DNA of 64,000 nt. It comes from an uncultured Prevotella sp. GTDB taxonomy: Bacteria > Bacteroidota > Bacteroidia > Bacteroidales > Bacteroidaceae. The stretch is from NCBI GenBank assembly GCA_946998205.1, contig CAMPYJ010000010.1, positions 1-64,000 of the forward strand. Reading direction: 5' to 3'. Shown one piece after another: positions 17,774 through 27,870 of the stretch; position 1 is the stretch's first letter; every line of letters begins with the position of its first letter. The position numbers and the translations under genes were made by a program. The notes under the pieces were generated by a model. The model was given only the letters and a program-made list of their open reading frames with translations. It was not told where the DNA came from and searched no databases.

Positions 17774-19345
17774 TTACCTCATCAGTTCAACCGCCTTGAG
17801 GACAATGTCGTTGGTCTCATTGATAATCTGGAAATACTCATTCATGCCCCACAAATCGCGCGCGACCAATGCCTTGAGTTGGTTTTTCACGGCGGGTAAG
17901 GTTCTTTGTAATTCCTCCTTATCCTTCGGTTTCACCTTTTCTTTCTCACCAGAGCGAATCACCGCATCCACCAACTGCTGCGGAACGTCAAACTCACGCA
18001 CAAACTTTGCGAAGGTAGGATATTGTTTTTGCAGCTGTTTGCGGTGTTGGTCAACATACTTGAGATTCTCCGTAATGATGACTCCCTTCGCTGCCAACTG
18101 CCGATGATACGGTGTAAATTTGGCCGTGTCGAGCGGAACAAAGTAATCAGGCATGATGCCTCCGCCGCCATATACCGTGCGTTTGAGGCGCAAGGTCTTA
18201 TACTTCAATGAGTCAGAGAAATGAATACTGTCGGCACTATACAGCTCCCCATGCTTGAAACGAGTGTCCAATTCACGGGCATAGCTTTCGTTATCACCTT
18301 TAATATATGGCTTCTGGATACAGCGTCCCGATGGCGTATAGTAGTGAGCGATGGTGAGTCGCATCATGCTCCCATCGGGAAAATCGATCGGACGCTGCAC
18401 CAAACCCTTCCCAAAGGTGCGCCGTCCAACCACTTGTCCTCTGTCTTGGTCCTGGATGGCACCTGTAACAATCTCGGCGGCGGATGCAGAAAACTCGTTC
18501 ACCAGCACCATCACCTTGCCCGAAAGCAAACTACCGTTACCGTGTGCCTTATATTCCATACGCTCCGCGCGCCGTCCTTTGGTATAAACAATCAAGTCGT
18601 TGCGCTGCAAAAACTCATTGGCAATCTTCACCGCAGCTTGCAAATAGCCGCCTCCGTTGTCCTGCAAATCCAAGACAAGGTTACGCATTCCCTGTTTTTT
18701 CAGTGCGGTGATACAGGCCATAAACTCATCATAAGTAGTCGCGCCAAAGCTCCCTATGCGCACATAGCCTAACTGCGGACGGAGCATGTAACTGGCATCA
18801 ACGGTTTTCATGGGTATCTTATCACGCACAACGATAAAGTAAAGCCGCTCCCCAATGCCCTTACGGAGGATGCCCAACTTTACTTTCGTTCCTTTCTTTC
18901 CACGCAACCGCCGCATAATCTCTTCGCGTGCCATCTTGACACCCGCAATACTGCTGTCGTTGACGCTCACGATTCGGTCGCCAGCCAACATGCCAACCTT
19001 CTCCGACGGCCCGTTGGTAATGGTCTGAATGACCATGAGTGTGTCTTGCATCATGTTGAACTGAATGCCAATGCCCTCAAAAGATCCCTGCAAAGATTCA
19101 GTCATGGCCTTGGTTTCCTTCACCGTTGTATACGAAGAATGCGGGTCTAACTTCTCCAACATGCCACGAATGGCATCTTCAACCAACTGGTCTTCTCTCA
19201 CCGTATCAACGTAAAGATTGTTGATAGCCATCTCCGCAATTTGCAACTTGCGAAGCGGTGAATATTTCCCAAAATTGATATTGATTTGAGCGGATACTGA
19301 ATAAAATATCAAAAGTGCCCAACATGAAGCAACGAGTCGTCTCAT
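17774..19345 (-). CDS. S41 family C-terminal processing peptidase
   Basis: A periplasmic tail-specific protease of the CtpA/Prc type. The signal peptide begins at MRRLVASCWALLIFYSVSAQ; the frame extends 14 codons further upstream, but this start is a better secretion signal. An N-terminal helical bundle is followed by a PDZ domain (GIGIQFNMMQDTLMVIQTI onward). The S41 catalytic core has Ser in VNEFSASAAEI and Lys in RRTFGKGLVQ, the Ser-Lys dyad. It lies about 90 nt downstream of the topoisomerase gene on the same strand. Confidence 0.92.
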   Translation of the reverse strand: MRRLVASCWALLIFYSVSAQININFGKYSPLRKLQIAEMAINNLYVDTVREDQLVEDAIRGMLEKLDPHSSYTTVKETKAMTESLQGSFEGIGIQFNMMQDTLMVIQTITNGPSEKVGMLAGDRIVSVNDSSIAGVKMAREEIMRRLRGKKGTKVKLGILRKGIGERLYFIVVRDKIPMKTVDASYMLRPQLGYVRIGSFGATTYDEFMACITALKKQGMRNLVLDLQDNGGGYLQAAVKIANEFLQRNDLIVYTKGRRAERMEYKAHGNGSLLSGKVMVLVNEFSASAAEIVTGAIQDQDRGQVVGRRTFGKGLVQRPIDFPDGSMMRLTIAHYYTPSGRCIQKPYIKGDNESYARELDTRFKHGELYSADSIHFSDSLKYKTLRLKRTVYGGGGIMPDYFVPLDTAKFTPYHRQLAAKGVIITENLKYVDQHRKQLQKQYPTFAKFVREFDVPQQLVDAVIRSGEKEKVKPKDKEELQRTLPAVKNQLKALVARDLWGMNEYFQIINETNDIVLKAVELMR

Positions 19346-19437
19346 TTGTCTGATTTTATATAAAAGAATTGTTCGCCCCAAAGACATCGATTCTCCGTCT
19401 AAATGACCGTGATTGTTCGTCTAAATGACAAAGGTCG

Positions 19438-21450
19438 TCAGTCAATGGGTTTGAGTTCGTCTTCCGGGAGGTCTTCCTCAACCACTAAATTATCGATGAT
19501 GAAGTTTTGTCGTTCCATGGTATTCTTGCCCATGTAATACTCCAAAAGTTTTTGTACTTGGTCGTTTTTGTGCATCGTCACCTGTTCCAATCGCATGTCA
19601 GGCCCGATGAAATGGACGAATTCGTCAGGAGATATCTCTCCCAATCCTTTGAATCGGGTGATTTCCGGCTCGGGTCCAAGGTCCCTGATCGCCTCTTGTC
19701 GTTCTTCATCGCTATAACAGTAGCGGGTGATGAAATCGCTCTTTCGCTCTTTTTTGTCACGACTGGCGTCCGCATCCGCCGTCACTTGCTTGTCCTTAAT
19801 CTTCGTTCTGCGGTTACGCACGCGGAAAAGAGGCGTCTGAAGCACATACACATGCCCCTTCTTGATAAGCTCTGGAAAGAACTGAAGAAAGAAAGTAATA
19901 ATCAACAGACGGATGTGCATGCCGTCGACATCGGCATCCGTGGCGACAATCACCTTGTTGTAGCGCAGCGTGTCCAAGCCATCTTCAATGTCGAGAGCCG
20001 CCTGCAAGAGGTTGAACTCTTCGTTTTCGTACACCACCTTCTTGGTAAGTCCGAACGAGTTGAGCGGTTTTCCCCGCAGCGAGAACACCGCTTGCGTGTT
20101 CACATCCCTGCTCTTGGTGATGCTGCCGCTGGCCGAATCGCCCTCGGTGATGAAGATACAACTCTCCTCCTTGCGGTCATTTCTCTCGTCACTGAAATGA
20201 ATTCGGCAGTCACGCAACTTCCTATTGTGCAGATTGGCCTTCTTGGCACGCTCTCTGGCGAGCTTCGTTACCCCCGCCATAGCTTTGCGTTCGTGTTCGC
20301 TGGCCTTGATTTTAGCCTCCAATACGTCCGCACAATCTTCCTTGTGGATGTGCAAGTAATTGTCCACCTCACGCTTGATGAAATCGCCAACATACTTGTT
20401 GATGGTCTCACCGCCAGGCGCCATGAGCGTTGACCCTAATTTAATCTTGGTCTGACTCTCGAAAACAGGTTCTTCCACGTTGATGGCTACGGCCGCCACG
20501 ATGCCGTTTCGAATGTCGGTGTACTCGTAGTTTTTGTCGTAAAACTCTTTGATAGTCTTGGCGATATGCTCCTTGAAAGCACTCTGATGCGTGCCTCCCT
20601 GCGTGGTATGCTGCCCGTTGACAAACGAGTGGTATTCTTCTCCGTACTGATTGGTGTGCGTGAAGGCAATCTCAATGTCGTCTCCAACGATATGAACGAT
20701 GGGATACAGCCCCTCCGTTGTCATGTTGTCGTTGAGCAAGTCCTCCAAACCATTACGGCTTCTGATGCGCCGTCCATTGTACATGATGGTGAGACCAGCG
20801 TTGAGATAGGTATAGTTGCGCAGCATGGTTTCCACGATGTCGTCGTGAAACGAGTAGCTCTTGAACAGCGTGTTGTCGGGTTCAAAATAAATATAGGTAC
20901 CCGTCTCGTCCTGCGTGTCCTCGGTCTGATCGCTCTTGAGCTCACCCTTTTCAAACGTGATGGAGCGAACTTTCCCGTCGCGGTACGACTTCACCTCGAA
21001 ATGCGCGCTCAAAGCATTCACGGCTTTGAGACCCACGCCGTTCAATCCCACGCTCTTCTTAAACGCCTTCGAGTCGTATTTTCCGCCCGTATTCAGCATG
21101 CTCACGGCCTCAACCAGTTTTCCTTGCGGAATGCCACGGCCGTAATCGCGCACGCTCACGCGCAGGTTGTCCTCCACGTCAATCTCAATTCGGTCGCCCG
21201 ACTTCATCTTAAACTCGTCGATGGAGTTGTCAATCACTTCCTTCAACAGCACATAGATGCCATCCTCGGGCAAGTTGCCGTCGCCCAACCGGCCGATGTA
21301 CATGCCCGGACGGGTACGCACATGCTCCATATCCGACAGGTGTCGGATGTTGTCGTCTGTATAAGAAACGGTTTCTTCTGCCCCAATCGGAGCAGAAGCC
21401 ATATTGTCATGATTCGTTGATTGCGATTCTTGCTTGTTTTTATCAGTCAT
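19438..21450 (-). CDS. parE: DNA topoisomerase IV subunit B (GyrB/ParE family)
   Basis: The ATPase subunit of a type IIA topoisomerase that decatenates and relaxes DNA. The 670 residues contain the GHKL ATP-binding motifs ([35 protein letters not shown]), a transducer domain, and a TOPRIM domain with TEGDSASG and [12 protein letters not shown]. The domain order and the short C-terminus fit the Bacteroidota topo IV B clade; gyrB would be the alternative name. No A-subunit gene is adjacent. Confidence 0.88.
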   Translation of the reverse strand: MTDKNKQESQSTNHDNMASAPIGAEETVSYTDDNIRHLSDMEHVRTRPGMYIGRLGDGNLPEDGIYVLLKEVIDNSIDEFKMKSGDRIEIDVEDNLRVSVRDYGRGIPQGKLVEAVSMLNTGGKYDSKAFKKSVGLNGVGLKAVNALSAHFEVKSYRDGKVRSITFEKGELKSDQTEDTQDETGTYIYFEPDNTLFKSYSFHDDIVETMLRNYTYLNAGLTIMYNGRRIRSRNGLEDLLNDNMTTEGLYPIVHIVGDDIEIAFTHTNQYGEEYHSFVNGQHTTQGGTHQSAFKEHIAKTIKEFYDKNYEYTDIRNGIVAAVAINVEEPVFESQTKIKLGSTLMAPGGETINKYVGDFIKREVDNYLHIHKEDCADVLEAKIKASEHERKAMAGVTKLARERAKKANLHNRKLRDCRIHFSDERNDRKEESCIFITEGDSASGSITKSRDVNTQAVFSLRGKPLNSFGLTKKVVYENEEFNLLQAALDIEDGLDTLRYNKVIVATDADVDGMHIRLLIITFFLQFFPELIKKGHVYVLQTPLFRVRNRRTKIKDKQVTADADASRDKKERKSDFITRYCYSDEERQEAIRDLGPEPEITRFKGLGEISPDEFVHFIGPDMRLEQVTMHKNDQVQKLLEYYMGKNTMERQNFIIDNLVVEEDLPEDELKPID

Positions 21451-21597
21451 CGGTTTTATGGTTGTTATTCGTTTTCAGCAGTTCCTTAGGGGATGGTTCC
21501 TACCATATCAGCACACCCTACATGCCATCGTCACGCACGAAAGAGCGTTTGAAGCCCCAAAAAGAATCCACTTACCCGATATGACCGTGGGCAAGAA

Positions 21598-22746
21598 TCA
21601 AATCTTCTTCTTGAAGCAGCTGCGACGCTTATGATTGGTGGGCTTCAGCGGTCCCCACTGACTTTGCACGCCTTCATTGGTTTCCATCTCTACCTGGCTC
21701 TCGGCCCAAGTAAACCCATACTTATTGAACACGGGTATCAGGTCGGTGAACAACAAGGCGTTGGCGCCCTTGGATCGATACTCCGGCAGCACACCCAGCA
21801 GCAGTAAGTCGCCACCACCTCCTGTCTTTTGAAACTTGATGGCCCGCAACAGGTGCCACCAGCCCCATGGAAGCAAGCGTCCCCTGCGGCATTTTTGCAG
21901 GGCATACGACAGGGATGGAATTGAAATGCCCACGCCAACGAGCTTCCTGTCCTTGTTCCAATCCTCGATGAGCGTAATCATGTTCAAATCGGCAAAGCGG
22001 AGATACATGTCCACATAGTGATCAATCTGCTTCGCACTGAGTTCAGAATAGCCGTAAAGGTCTTTATAAGTCTCGTTGATGATGGCGAAAATCTTTTGTC
22101 CGTAATTGTACTTTTTCACCTCCCTGCGGGTAAGTTTCTTGATGTGCAGGTTGTAGCGCGTTTCCACCACCTCGGCTATCTTCGCATATTTCTCGGGGAT
22201 TTCTTTTGGAACGTCCAAGAAATATTCCACATAATTCTGGTCAACATCCCATCCACCCAACTTCTGCAAATGTTGTGGGTAGTAAGGATAATTGTAAATA
22301 GTGATCATCGTGCTGAGCTTATCAAAGCCCCAAGTAAGCATTCCCTCAGGATCCATGTCGGTGAAACCCAAAGGCCCCACCATCTCGGTCATGCCCTTCG
22401 AACGGCCATAAGCAGCCACTTGATCGAACAAGGCGCCAGACACCTCCAGGTCGTCTATGAAGTCAATCCAGCCAAACCGCACGCACTTCGTCTTCCATTT
22501 CTCATTGGCTCGATGGTTGATGATGGCTGCTACCCGCCCCACTACTTTACCTTGTTTGTACGCAATATAATATTCTGCCTCACAAAACTCAAATGCAGCG
22601 TTCTTATCTTTACGCAATGTATTCACGTCATCCAGGAAAAGATTCGGAACATCATATGGGTTTCCCTCATAAAGGTCGTAATGGAAGTCAACGAACGTTC
22701 TCAAATCGCGCAGCGACTCGACCTTCTTAATTTGTATAGATGGCAT
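21598..22746 (-). CDS. GNAT-like N-acetyltransferase family protein
   Basis: A 382-residue protein of a family widespread in Bacteroidota and usually annotated as N-acetyltransferase. The N-terminal half has a GNAT-like stretch (AEYYIAYKQGKVVGRVAAIINH, about residues 57-78). MVGPLGFTDMDPEGMLTWGF occurs near residue 120 and a second acyl-CoA-binding-like region near residue 300 (LLLLGVLPEYRSKGANALLF). No signal peptide is seen. Substrate is unknown. A strong promoter lies immediately upstream. Confidence 0.75.
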   Translation of the reverse strand: MPSIQIKKVESLRDLRTFVDFHYDLYEGNPYDVPNLFLDDVNTLRKDKNAAFEFCEAEYYIAYKQGKVVGRVAAIINHRANEKWKTKCVRFGWIDFIDDLEVSGALFDQVAAYGRSKGMTEMVGPLGFTDMDPEGMLTWGFDKLSTMITIYNYPYYPQHLQKLGGWDVDQNYVEYFLDVPKEIPEKYAKIAEVVETRYNLHIKKLTRREVKKYNYGQKIFAIINETYKDLYGYSELSAKQIDHYVDMYLRFADLNMITLIEDWNKDRKLVGVGISIPSLSYALQKCRRGRLLPWGWWHLLRAIKFQKTGGGGDLLLLGVLPEYRSKGANALLFTDLIPVFNKYGFTWAESQVEMETNEGVQSQWGPLKPTNHKRRSCFKKKI

Positions 22747-22781
22747 TCTATTTTAATAAGATTGTATGCAATATAGGCTTG

Positions 22782-22812
22782 CAAAGTTACGTTTATTTGG
22801 GCTATTTTCAAA
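22782..22812 (-). promoter_or_regulatory. Promoter of the GNAT-like gene
   Basis: Read on the minus strand, TTTG (complement of 22809-22812), a 19-nt spacer and TAACTTTG (complement of 22782-22789) fit the Bacteroidota consensus. The leader is about 30 nt. Confidence 0.65.
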
Positions 22813-22896
22813 ATAAAACGCCTACATTTTTTTACCAACAGCCGGGTGCGGGCATGACAAAACGAGACGCGTCCCTGCGGATGAGCATTTCAACGG

Positions 22897-22984
22897 CAAT
22901 GGGTTTGACCGACAATTGCATTGAGTTTGAGGAACAAAGGCATTGGGTTTGAGGAACAAAGGCATTGGGTTTGGCAGACAAGTG
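22897..22984 (+). repeat. Four tandem 22-bp repeat units
   Basis: Four head-to-tail units occupy 22897-22918, 22919-22940, 22941-22962 and 22963-22984. The two central units differ at one base, and the outer units diverge mainly in their second half. All begin GCA(A/T)TG and contain GTTTG. This is the best-preserved array of a family found in six gene-free regions. There are no unique spacers, so it is not a CRISPR array. The remaining intergenic sequence (22813-23155) shows no gene. Confidence 0.85.
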
Positions 22985-23155
22985 TTTTCGGGCATACCGC
23001 CAGGCAGCGAGACTTCCGCACAATCACATGACAACCAGCGGAATACGTTCCCGCCGCCCAACCATCAAGCAAGCTCGTCATCCACCCACACGCACATGTC
23101 GCACAGAAGGTTACCGCCCCTCTCGCGCGTGAGCGGATGATGACAACGTCACCGA

Positions 23156-24412
23156 TTATTTGCCGCAAATCAACAGAACATGCCGCCCATCTGCCTGCGT
23201 GGTAGCGAAAATATAAACCGCTCCCCCATCCTTCAGCTTGAGCCGTTTGCGCAACTCGGCCACGGAAAGGGGGAAGTTGCGGGTGGTGATGTTGGCCTGG
23301 CGCACGTCGCAAAGCACCGACTTCAGCTCTTTCTTGTTCATCGACGAGAGAGCTTGGATGCGGAACTTCCGCCCAGGAAACGCCGGGAGGTCACGGTCAG
23401 AGATAAAGAGATGAGAGTTGGGTGCCATCTTCCGAACGCCCAATTGGGCGCTCACGGCCGAGAAACAACCGGCCTTCATGATTGACGCATGGGGCTCGTA
23501 GAGGTATTGTCCCGGCCGCATTTCTTCAGAACTGACGTAAGGAGCCGTAACGACAGATGGTTCGTCGGCCGAACAAACAAAGGCCTGGTCATCGTTCACG
23601 CAATGAAGGGTGGGCGGCTTTTGCCGTTGCTTACTCAAGACGAAGAGCAGTTCTTTGCACTCGTTTCTCACCGACAGCACATGTATCTCGCACACCTTCA
23701 CCTCATCAGTCTCAAGTTGAGCCACGGCTTGGTGCCAGTCGAGCATCGGAGAGAGCTTCACCATGACAAAAAGGCTCTTGGCCGTGAGCTGTTCTTTCAG
23801 GCTCAACAAATCAGGTGTGCAGTCGCTGATGGCCACCATCTTGCAGCCCTGTCGGTCACGCCGGGCAGGATCCAGGTAAATCACCGTGGCGTGATTCATC
23901 CGCCGAAGATAGTCCACCCCGTCGGCACACACCACCTCTGCCTGCCGCAGGCCTAACAAGGAGAAATTATGTTGAGCCACCTCGCACAACGCTTGTTGCC
24001 GTTCCACATAGACACAACGCTCAAATTGACGGGCCATAAAGGAGAAATCAACTCCAAAACCGCCTGTCAAATCGATAAAAGATGGCTCTGTTTCGTGGGA
24101 TAGTCGGTCTTTTTTCGGGTCTTCTGACCATGATTTTTGACCGAAATCAGCACAGAGCCGCGCAGCCAACTGCGCCTTGTAGCGCGCCGTTTGCTCGGAA
24201 GAACATTGCTCCATGGACAGGTGGGGCGGGTACAACAGTGCGTCTATCGCTGCCCAGGACGGCAGTTTCTGTCGGGCAGTCTGTCGCCCCGCAATCTGTT
24301 GTAAGGCCAAAGGCATGTCCACACCCGGGTGTTGGCCTCCCTTGAGGGCCAGCTGTCGCACGTCTTCTTCGGCGTGCCGTCGAATGAATTCTGCCGTTAC
24401 TTCGTTCATCAT
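23156..24412 (-). CDS. Class I SAM-dependent methyltransferase with THUMP-like domain
   Basis: A 418-residue protein with a methyltransferase fold in the middle: SFIDLTGGFGVDFSFMA at about residue 110 is the SAM-binding loop, and VIYLDPARRD near residue 175 is the catalytic-loop equivalent. The C-terminus (KKELKSVLCDVRQANITTRNFPLSVAELRKRLKLKDGG) fits the THUMP-like domain found in Bacteroidota homologues, which suggests an RNA substrate. The modified nucleotide is unknown. The gene lies 45 nt after the end of the downstream-numbered dipeptidase gene on the same strand. Confidence 0.82.
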   Translation of the reverse strand: MMNEVTAEFIRRHAEEDVRQLALKGGQHPGVDMPLALQQIAGRQTARQKLPSWAAIDALLYPPHLSMEQCSSEQTARYKAQLAARLCADFGQKSWSEDPKKDRLSHETEPSFIDLTGGFGVDFSFMARQFERCVYVERQQALCEVAQHNFSLLGLRQAEVVCADGVDYLRRMNHATVIYLDPARRDRQGCKMVAISDCTPDLLSLKEQLTAKSLFVMVKLSPMLDWHQAVAQLETDEVKVCEIHVLSVRNECKELLFVLSKQRQKPPTLHCVNDDQAFVCSADEPSVVTAPYVSSEEMRPGQYLYEPHASIMKAGCFSAVSAQLGVRKMAPNSHLFISDRDLPAFPGRKFRIQALSSMNKKELKSVLCDVRQANITTRNFPLSVAELRKRLKLKDGGAVYIFATTQADGRHVLLICGK

Positions 24413-24457
24413 ACCCTTCTCTTCATCGGAAATGAAATAGAAAAAGTAGCCAGTAGG

Positions 24458-25132
24458 CTACTTAATCACCTGATAATAACGCTTTGCCTGCGCCCGTGAA
24501 CGGAAGTTGAAATGCCACCATTCGGTACGCAAGGGTTTGAAACCGGCGTAGGTCATCACGTCACGAAGCAGCTGACGGTTCTTGCGAGCCTGCCTGCTGA
24601 TGCGCCCATGCGCCACCAGTTGGGCTTCGTTATCAATGTGGGCCGCAGCTCCCATATAGTCAATTTTGGTGCCCATGTCAAGGGTATCGCCCTTCAGATT
24701 GCACAGCGTGAGGTCGACAGCCAGTCCATAATTGTGCAAACCGCCGCCGCGTGCGGGATTGGACACATAGAAATATTTGGAGGTATGCTTCACCTTGTCC
24801 CACATTTTTTGCTGAATGGACATGGGACGGGCAGCGTCATAAATCTTCAATCGAAGATCTGGACGCAACTCCCTGAGCCGCTTTTGCGCCTTTACCAGTG
24901 CCTGAGCTGCGCGCGGATGGAGATAGGCTTCGCGCAAATCGCCGTACAACACACCGCCGGTGAAGTTGTCCGCGCGGGCGTACATCAAGGATACCCGGAT
25001 GGTCTTGTCGAGCTGTTGCACGTTGACATAGCCCCGACGTTCGAGCGACTGTGCTGTTTTACTAAGTTTTTGCTTGTCTTGAGCCACGGCAAAAGTGGTG
25101 GCCAAGACAAGCAAAAAGATAATTTTACGCAT
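24458..25132 (-). CDS. D-alanyl-D-alanine dipeptidase (VanX/DdpX-like, M15D)
   Basis: A secreted zinc peptidase that cleaves D-Ala-D-Ala or related cell-wall dipeptides. A signal peptide (MRKIIFLLVLATTFAVAQ) is followed by YARADNFTGGVLY, IYDAARPMS, GLHNYGLAVDLTL (zinc-binding His and Asp) and EWWHF (catalytic Glu and zinc His). All zinc ligands expected of the M15D family are visible in the 224 residues. There are no vanA/vanH genes nearby, so it is more likely a peptidoglycan-recycling enzyme than a resistance gene. Confidence 0.88.
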   Translation of the reverse strand: MRKIIFLLVLATTFAVAQDKQKLSKTAQSLERRGYVNVQQLDKTIRVSLMYARADNFTGGVLYGDLREAYLHPRAAQALVKAQKRLRELRPDLRLKIYDAARPMSIQQKMWDKVKHTSKYFYVSNPARGGGLHNYGLAVDLTLCNLKGDTLDMGTKIDYMGAAAHIDNEAQLVAHGRISRQARKNRQLLRDVMTYAGFKPLRTEWWHFNFRSRAQAKRYYQVIK

Positions 25133-25189
25133 GCAGTGAGTGAAAGTTCTGTTTACGAAGAGATTAACTTGTTCTTTCCATCAACCTCG

Positions 25190-25948
25190 TCACCGCGTCA
25201 ACTTCATGGCCAGCACGGGTTCGTTGGTGGTGATGTAATCCACCCCTGCCTTGTTCATTTCCTCAATGCCGGCCTTGTCACTGACGGTCCATGCGTTGAC
25301 CGTCATGCCCAGGTCGTGCGCCTGTTTGATCCACTCGGGATGCTTGCGCAGTACGTCGATGTGGTAATCAATGCCCGCGATGCCTTCCTGATGGAGCTGG
25401 GCGGGTGTCTTGTCACCCAAAAGATAAGCCACTTTCGCCTGCTTGTCCAAGCGAACCAGCTCCAAGCAAACGTCATGACTGAACGCGATGTATTCCACTT
25501 TGTTTTCAACTCCGTATTTTTTCACGGCATTCAACGTTGCCCGAACCGCGCGTTGGTTGGCTTCCGGCGTCGCATGGGTCTTGATTTCAATGATGAGTTT
25601 GGTCTTGCTTTTGGTTTTCTTCATCACCTTCAGCAGGTCCTTCAGCTGCGGCATCTTCTCGCCATTCTTAAGCGTCAGGTTCTTACATTCGTCGTATGAC
25701 GCGTTTTGAAGCGTCACGCCATTGAAATCAGCATCATGATTCACCATGAGTTTTCCATCGGTGGTAATCCACACGTCTATTTCAGAACCATAGACATTCA
25801 AGTCGAGAGCCTTCCGAAGCGACGTCCTTGAGTTTTGAGCCGAGCCTGCTGTAGCCCAGTAACCACGGTGAGCAATGACTTTTGAACCTGCGAACATACT
25901 GACTGTCGCAAAAGCAGCGAGGGCCAGCGTACAAAATAATTTTTTCAT
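25190..25948 (-). CDS. Glycerophosphodiester phosphodiesterase family protein
   Basis: A secreted enzyme that hydrolyses glycerophosphodiesters to glycerol-3-phosphate and an alcohol. KVIAHRGYWATAGSAQNS near the N-terminus and SEIDVWITTDGKLMVNHD provide the HRG, Glu-x-Asp and His residues of the GDPD active site. The open frame extends to 26032, but a promoter at 25992-26023 rules that start out. The MKKLFCTLALAAFATVSMFAG start at 25948 gives a good signal peptide and 252 residues. Confidence 0.9.
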   Translation of the reverse strand: MKKLFCTLALAAFATVSMFAGSKVIAHRGYWATAGSAQNSRTSLRKALDLNVYGSEIDVWITTDGKLMVNHDADFNGVTLQNASYDECKNLTLKNGEKMPQLKDLLKVMKKTKSKTKLIIEIKTHATPEANQRAVRATLNAVKKYGVENKVEYIAFSHDVCLELVRLDKQAKVAYLLGDKTPAQLHQEGIAGIDYHIDVLRKHPEWIKQAHDLGMTVNAWTVSDKAGIEEMNKAGVDYITTNEPVLAMKLTR

Positions 25949-25991
25949 AATGGTATGCGTATTGATTATTGATGATTTGTTTATGTATCTG

Positions 25992-26023
25992 CAAAGATAA
26001 GAAGTTGGTGCGAAACAACCAAA
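25992..26023 (-). promoter_or_regulatory. Promoter of the glycerophosphodiesterase gene
   Basis: On the minus strand, TTTG (complement of 26020-26023), a 20-nt spacer and TATCTTTG (complement of 25992-25999) match the consensus. Its position excludes the longer reading of the gene. Confidence 0.7.
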
Positions 26024-26065
26024 CCAAAGCACAAGTAAACAGGGCGAGGAAGCGCGAAGTTTGTA

Positions 26066-27643
26066 CTACTTTAACTGATAGAGTAAGCCCAATCTCACTT
26101 CGTATGTACGGGCAGTAACATCGTTTCGATAGGTATAGTGGGTATCACGATGATAATAAGCGCCCGACAAATGAAGCCCCCATTGTCGCCAAACTGGGAT
26201 TTTAAGCATGGGACGCAACACCCATAGGGATGATTGGTTACGCTCGCCTTGTGCGCTGAAGGTGTCGTATGGCGTGCCAGCTGGCACATCTTCGTAGCCG
26301 CGCCAACTGTACATTCTGAAAAATCGGGCATCCAGAGAGAAAGAAAAGCGGTGACCTACCGAGAATTGCGTGCGTGACAGGGCGGTGAAACCGCTGCCCA
26401 TGTTGTAGGATCTGTGAAAAGGATTGTCGGCATAATCGCTCCAAAGTCCACCCAGCAACATGCCATTGAGGAAGAAAGATTGCTCAACTTGCAAGTTTGG
26501 CAGGATGGTAGGAATCCTGCAAGACCACCCAACTCCGACGCTGGCTGCTTCGGAAAGCTGGTAAGGAGGCAGGCCTCCGTTGCGTCCATTGGTATGTTCG
26601 TAGTTAAAATGCTGATAAACACCGAAGCGCGACTGCATGCTCCGACGTCCCATCACAGGGGTTGCGGCCAACTGTCCAATGATGTTGATGTGATTCACCG
26701 CATGTTGTTGATGTCCTACGACCACACCTGCATCGAGGGTAAAATAATCGAATGGTTTGTGTTCATCACTGAATGCGTCGCCATAGCGGACCGAAAAATC
26801 CAGATAAGGCGTATGGAACCGCATTGTGGAAGCATCGTGGCCCGATACGTATCTGTCGCCAACAGCCACCGCCATGCGTACAGGTAATCGTTCGTCATCA
26901 TGATAAGTGGCTTTTTGAGGACGTATCTTCCAAGCTTCACCTGTGAATAGGCGGTTCAATGCGCAAATGGGATTGATGGCTGCTCCCAGTAGTTCTTGGG
27001 CAACACGCCGCCATCCTTGCCGGTCATCACGGTACACGAGGTTGGACAAGCGATAGGTACTCTCACCGATAGCCAATCCACCTATGCCGGTAGAAATGGC
27101 ATCATTGATGGATGGAAGTTCGTTTTCGCCGGCAATTTCCCACATCAAGTCACCAGCCAGGGTATAAGGTATCGACTCCCAGAAGTTCATACCATTACTG
27201 CGAGCGACATTGAAGAATAGGTTACCATGATAGGGATGATACCATAAATTGGTGTGAAACACATCTCCATCCCAAAACCATTTGTTGAGCCGAACGTTGC
27301 GTTTGATCGTTTTACTGGTTACCTTGGCGAAGTTAGCATCTAATATAAAATAGTCAACGGCCAGGAAGGTAGCGTTGATTCCCACCACTTCTGCGGCTGC
27401 CCGCCATGGATATTTTGGGGGATTGGCTGACTGTTTCTCCATCAGTGAGTCAACATGGAACACGTAGGGCGATTGATTTAACAAGGTATCAGGTAGCACT
27501 ACGCTGTCAACCAATGTACTTGAATCGCTCTGTAGATGGTAGATCTGCGCTTTACTTTCTATTGAAAATAAAGTAATAAGAACACTCATGGCAACCCAGC
27601 ACTTGGTTTTAGCCAAACAATCAAAAACAGATAAGTTATTCAA
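26066..27643 (-). CDS. DUF3943 outer-membrane beta-barrel protein
   Basis: A 525-residue protein with an N-terminal signal-like hydrophobic stretch (VAMSVLITLFSIESKAQ). It has a DUF3943-type core around residues 110-210, recognisable by WFWDGDVFHTNLWYHPYHGNLFFNVARSNG and IPYTLAGDLMWEIAGE. The C-terminal two thirds have the alternating aromatic strands expected of an outer-membrane barrel, ending in a short strand. Function unknown. Direct repeats and a hairpin lie in its upstream region. Confidence 0.82.
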   Translation of the reverse strand: MNNLSVFDCLAKTKCWVAMSVLITLFSIESKAQIYHLQSDSSTLVDSVVLPDTLLNQSPYVFHVDSLMEKQSANPPKYPWRAAAEVVGINATFLAVDYFILDANFAKVTSKTIKRNVRLNKWFWDGDVFHTNLWYHPYHGNLFFNVARSNGMNFWESIPYTLAGDLMWEIAGENELPSINDAISTGIGGLAIGESTYRLSNLVYRDDRQGWRRVAQELLGAAINPICALNRLFTGEAWKIRPQKATYHDDERLPVRMAVAVGDRYVSGHDASTMRFHTPYLDFSVRYGDAFSDEHKPFDYFTLDAGVVVGHQQHAVNHINIIGQLAATPVMGRRSMQSRFGVYQHFNYEHTNGRNGGLPPYQLSEAASVGVGWSCRIPTILPNLQVEQSFFLNGMLLGGLWSDYADNPFHRSYNMGSGFTALSRTQFSVGHRFSFSLDARFFRMYSWRGYEDVPAGTPYDTFSAQGERNQSSLWVLRPMLKIPVWRQWGLHLSGAYYHRDTHYTYRNDVTARTYEVRLGLLYQLK

Positions 27644-27762
27644 GTATATCGAAAATCTTCAGTATGGTTCAACATCAACGATCCTATTACAACCCAACAA
27701 AAAAGCCTACCTGTCACTGAAACGATGTCTGAAAGGCACAATTCCCGGTGACACATAGGCTG

Positions 27763-27859
27763 TTGATGGCTCTAAAAACATGACTGAGAGCAACATTTTG
27801 TTACATCAAAAGAGCCACAGACAAACTATTGATGGCTCTAGAAACAGAACAGAGAGCAT
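27763..27859. repeat. Pair of direct repeats about 66 bp apart
   Basis: Two copies of a roughly 30-bp sequence begin TTGATGGCTCTA at 27763 and at 27829 and end GAGAGCA, with about six differences. They lie between the tyrS stop and the DUF3943 start on the minus strand. Part of the second copy forms the hairpin listed next. Confidence 0.65.
27811..27839 (-). terminator. Possible terminator of the metK-tyrS operon
   Basis: AGAGCCA and TGGCTCT pair over 7 bp around a 15-nt loop. On the minus strand a short TTTT run follows, about 30 nt beyond the tyrS stop codon. The T-run is weak. Confidence 0.4.
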
Positions 27860-27870
27860 TCAGTTGCTGT

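Noticed and set aside
22897..22984. CRISPR array
   Set aside because: The 22-base units are directly contiguous with no unique spacers and no cas genes are nearby.
24458..25132. Vancomycin-resistance VanX
   Set aside because: No vanH, vanA or van regulator is adjacent. A chromosomal cell-wall dipeptidase is the simpler reading.
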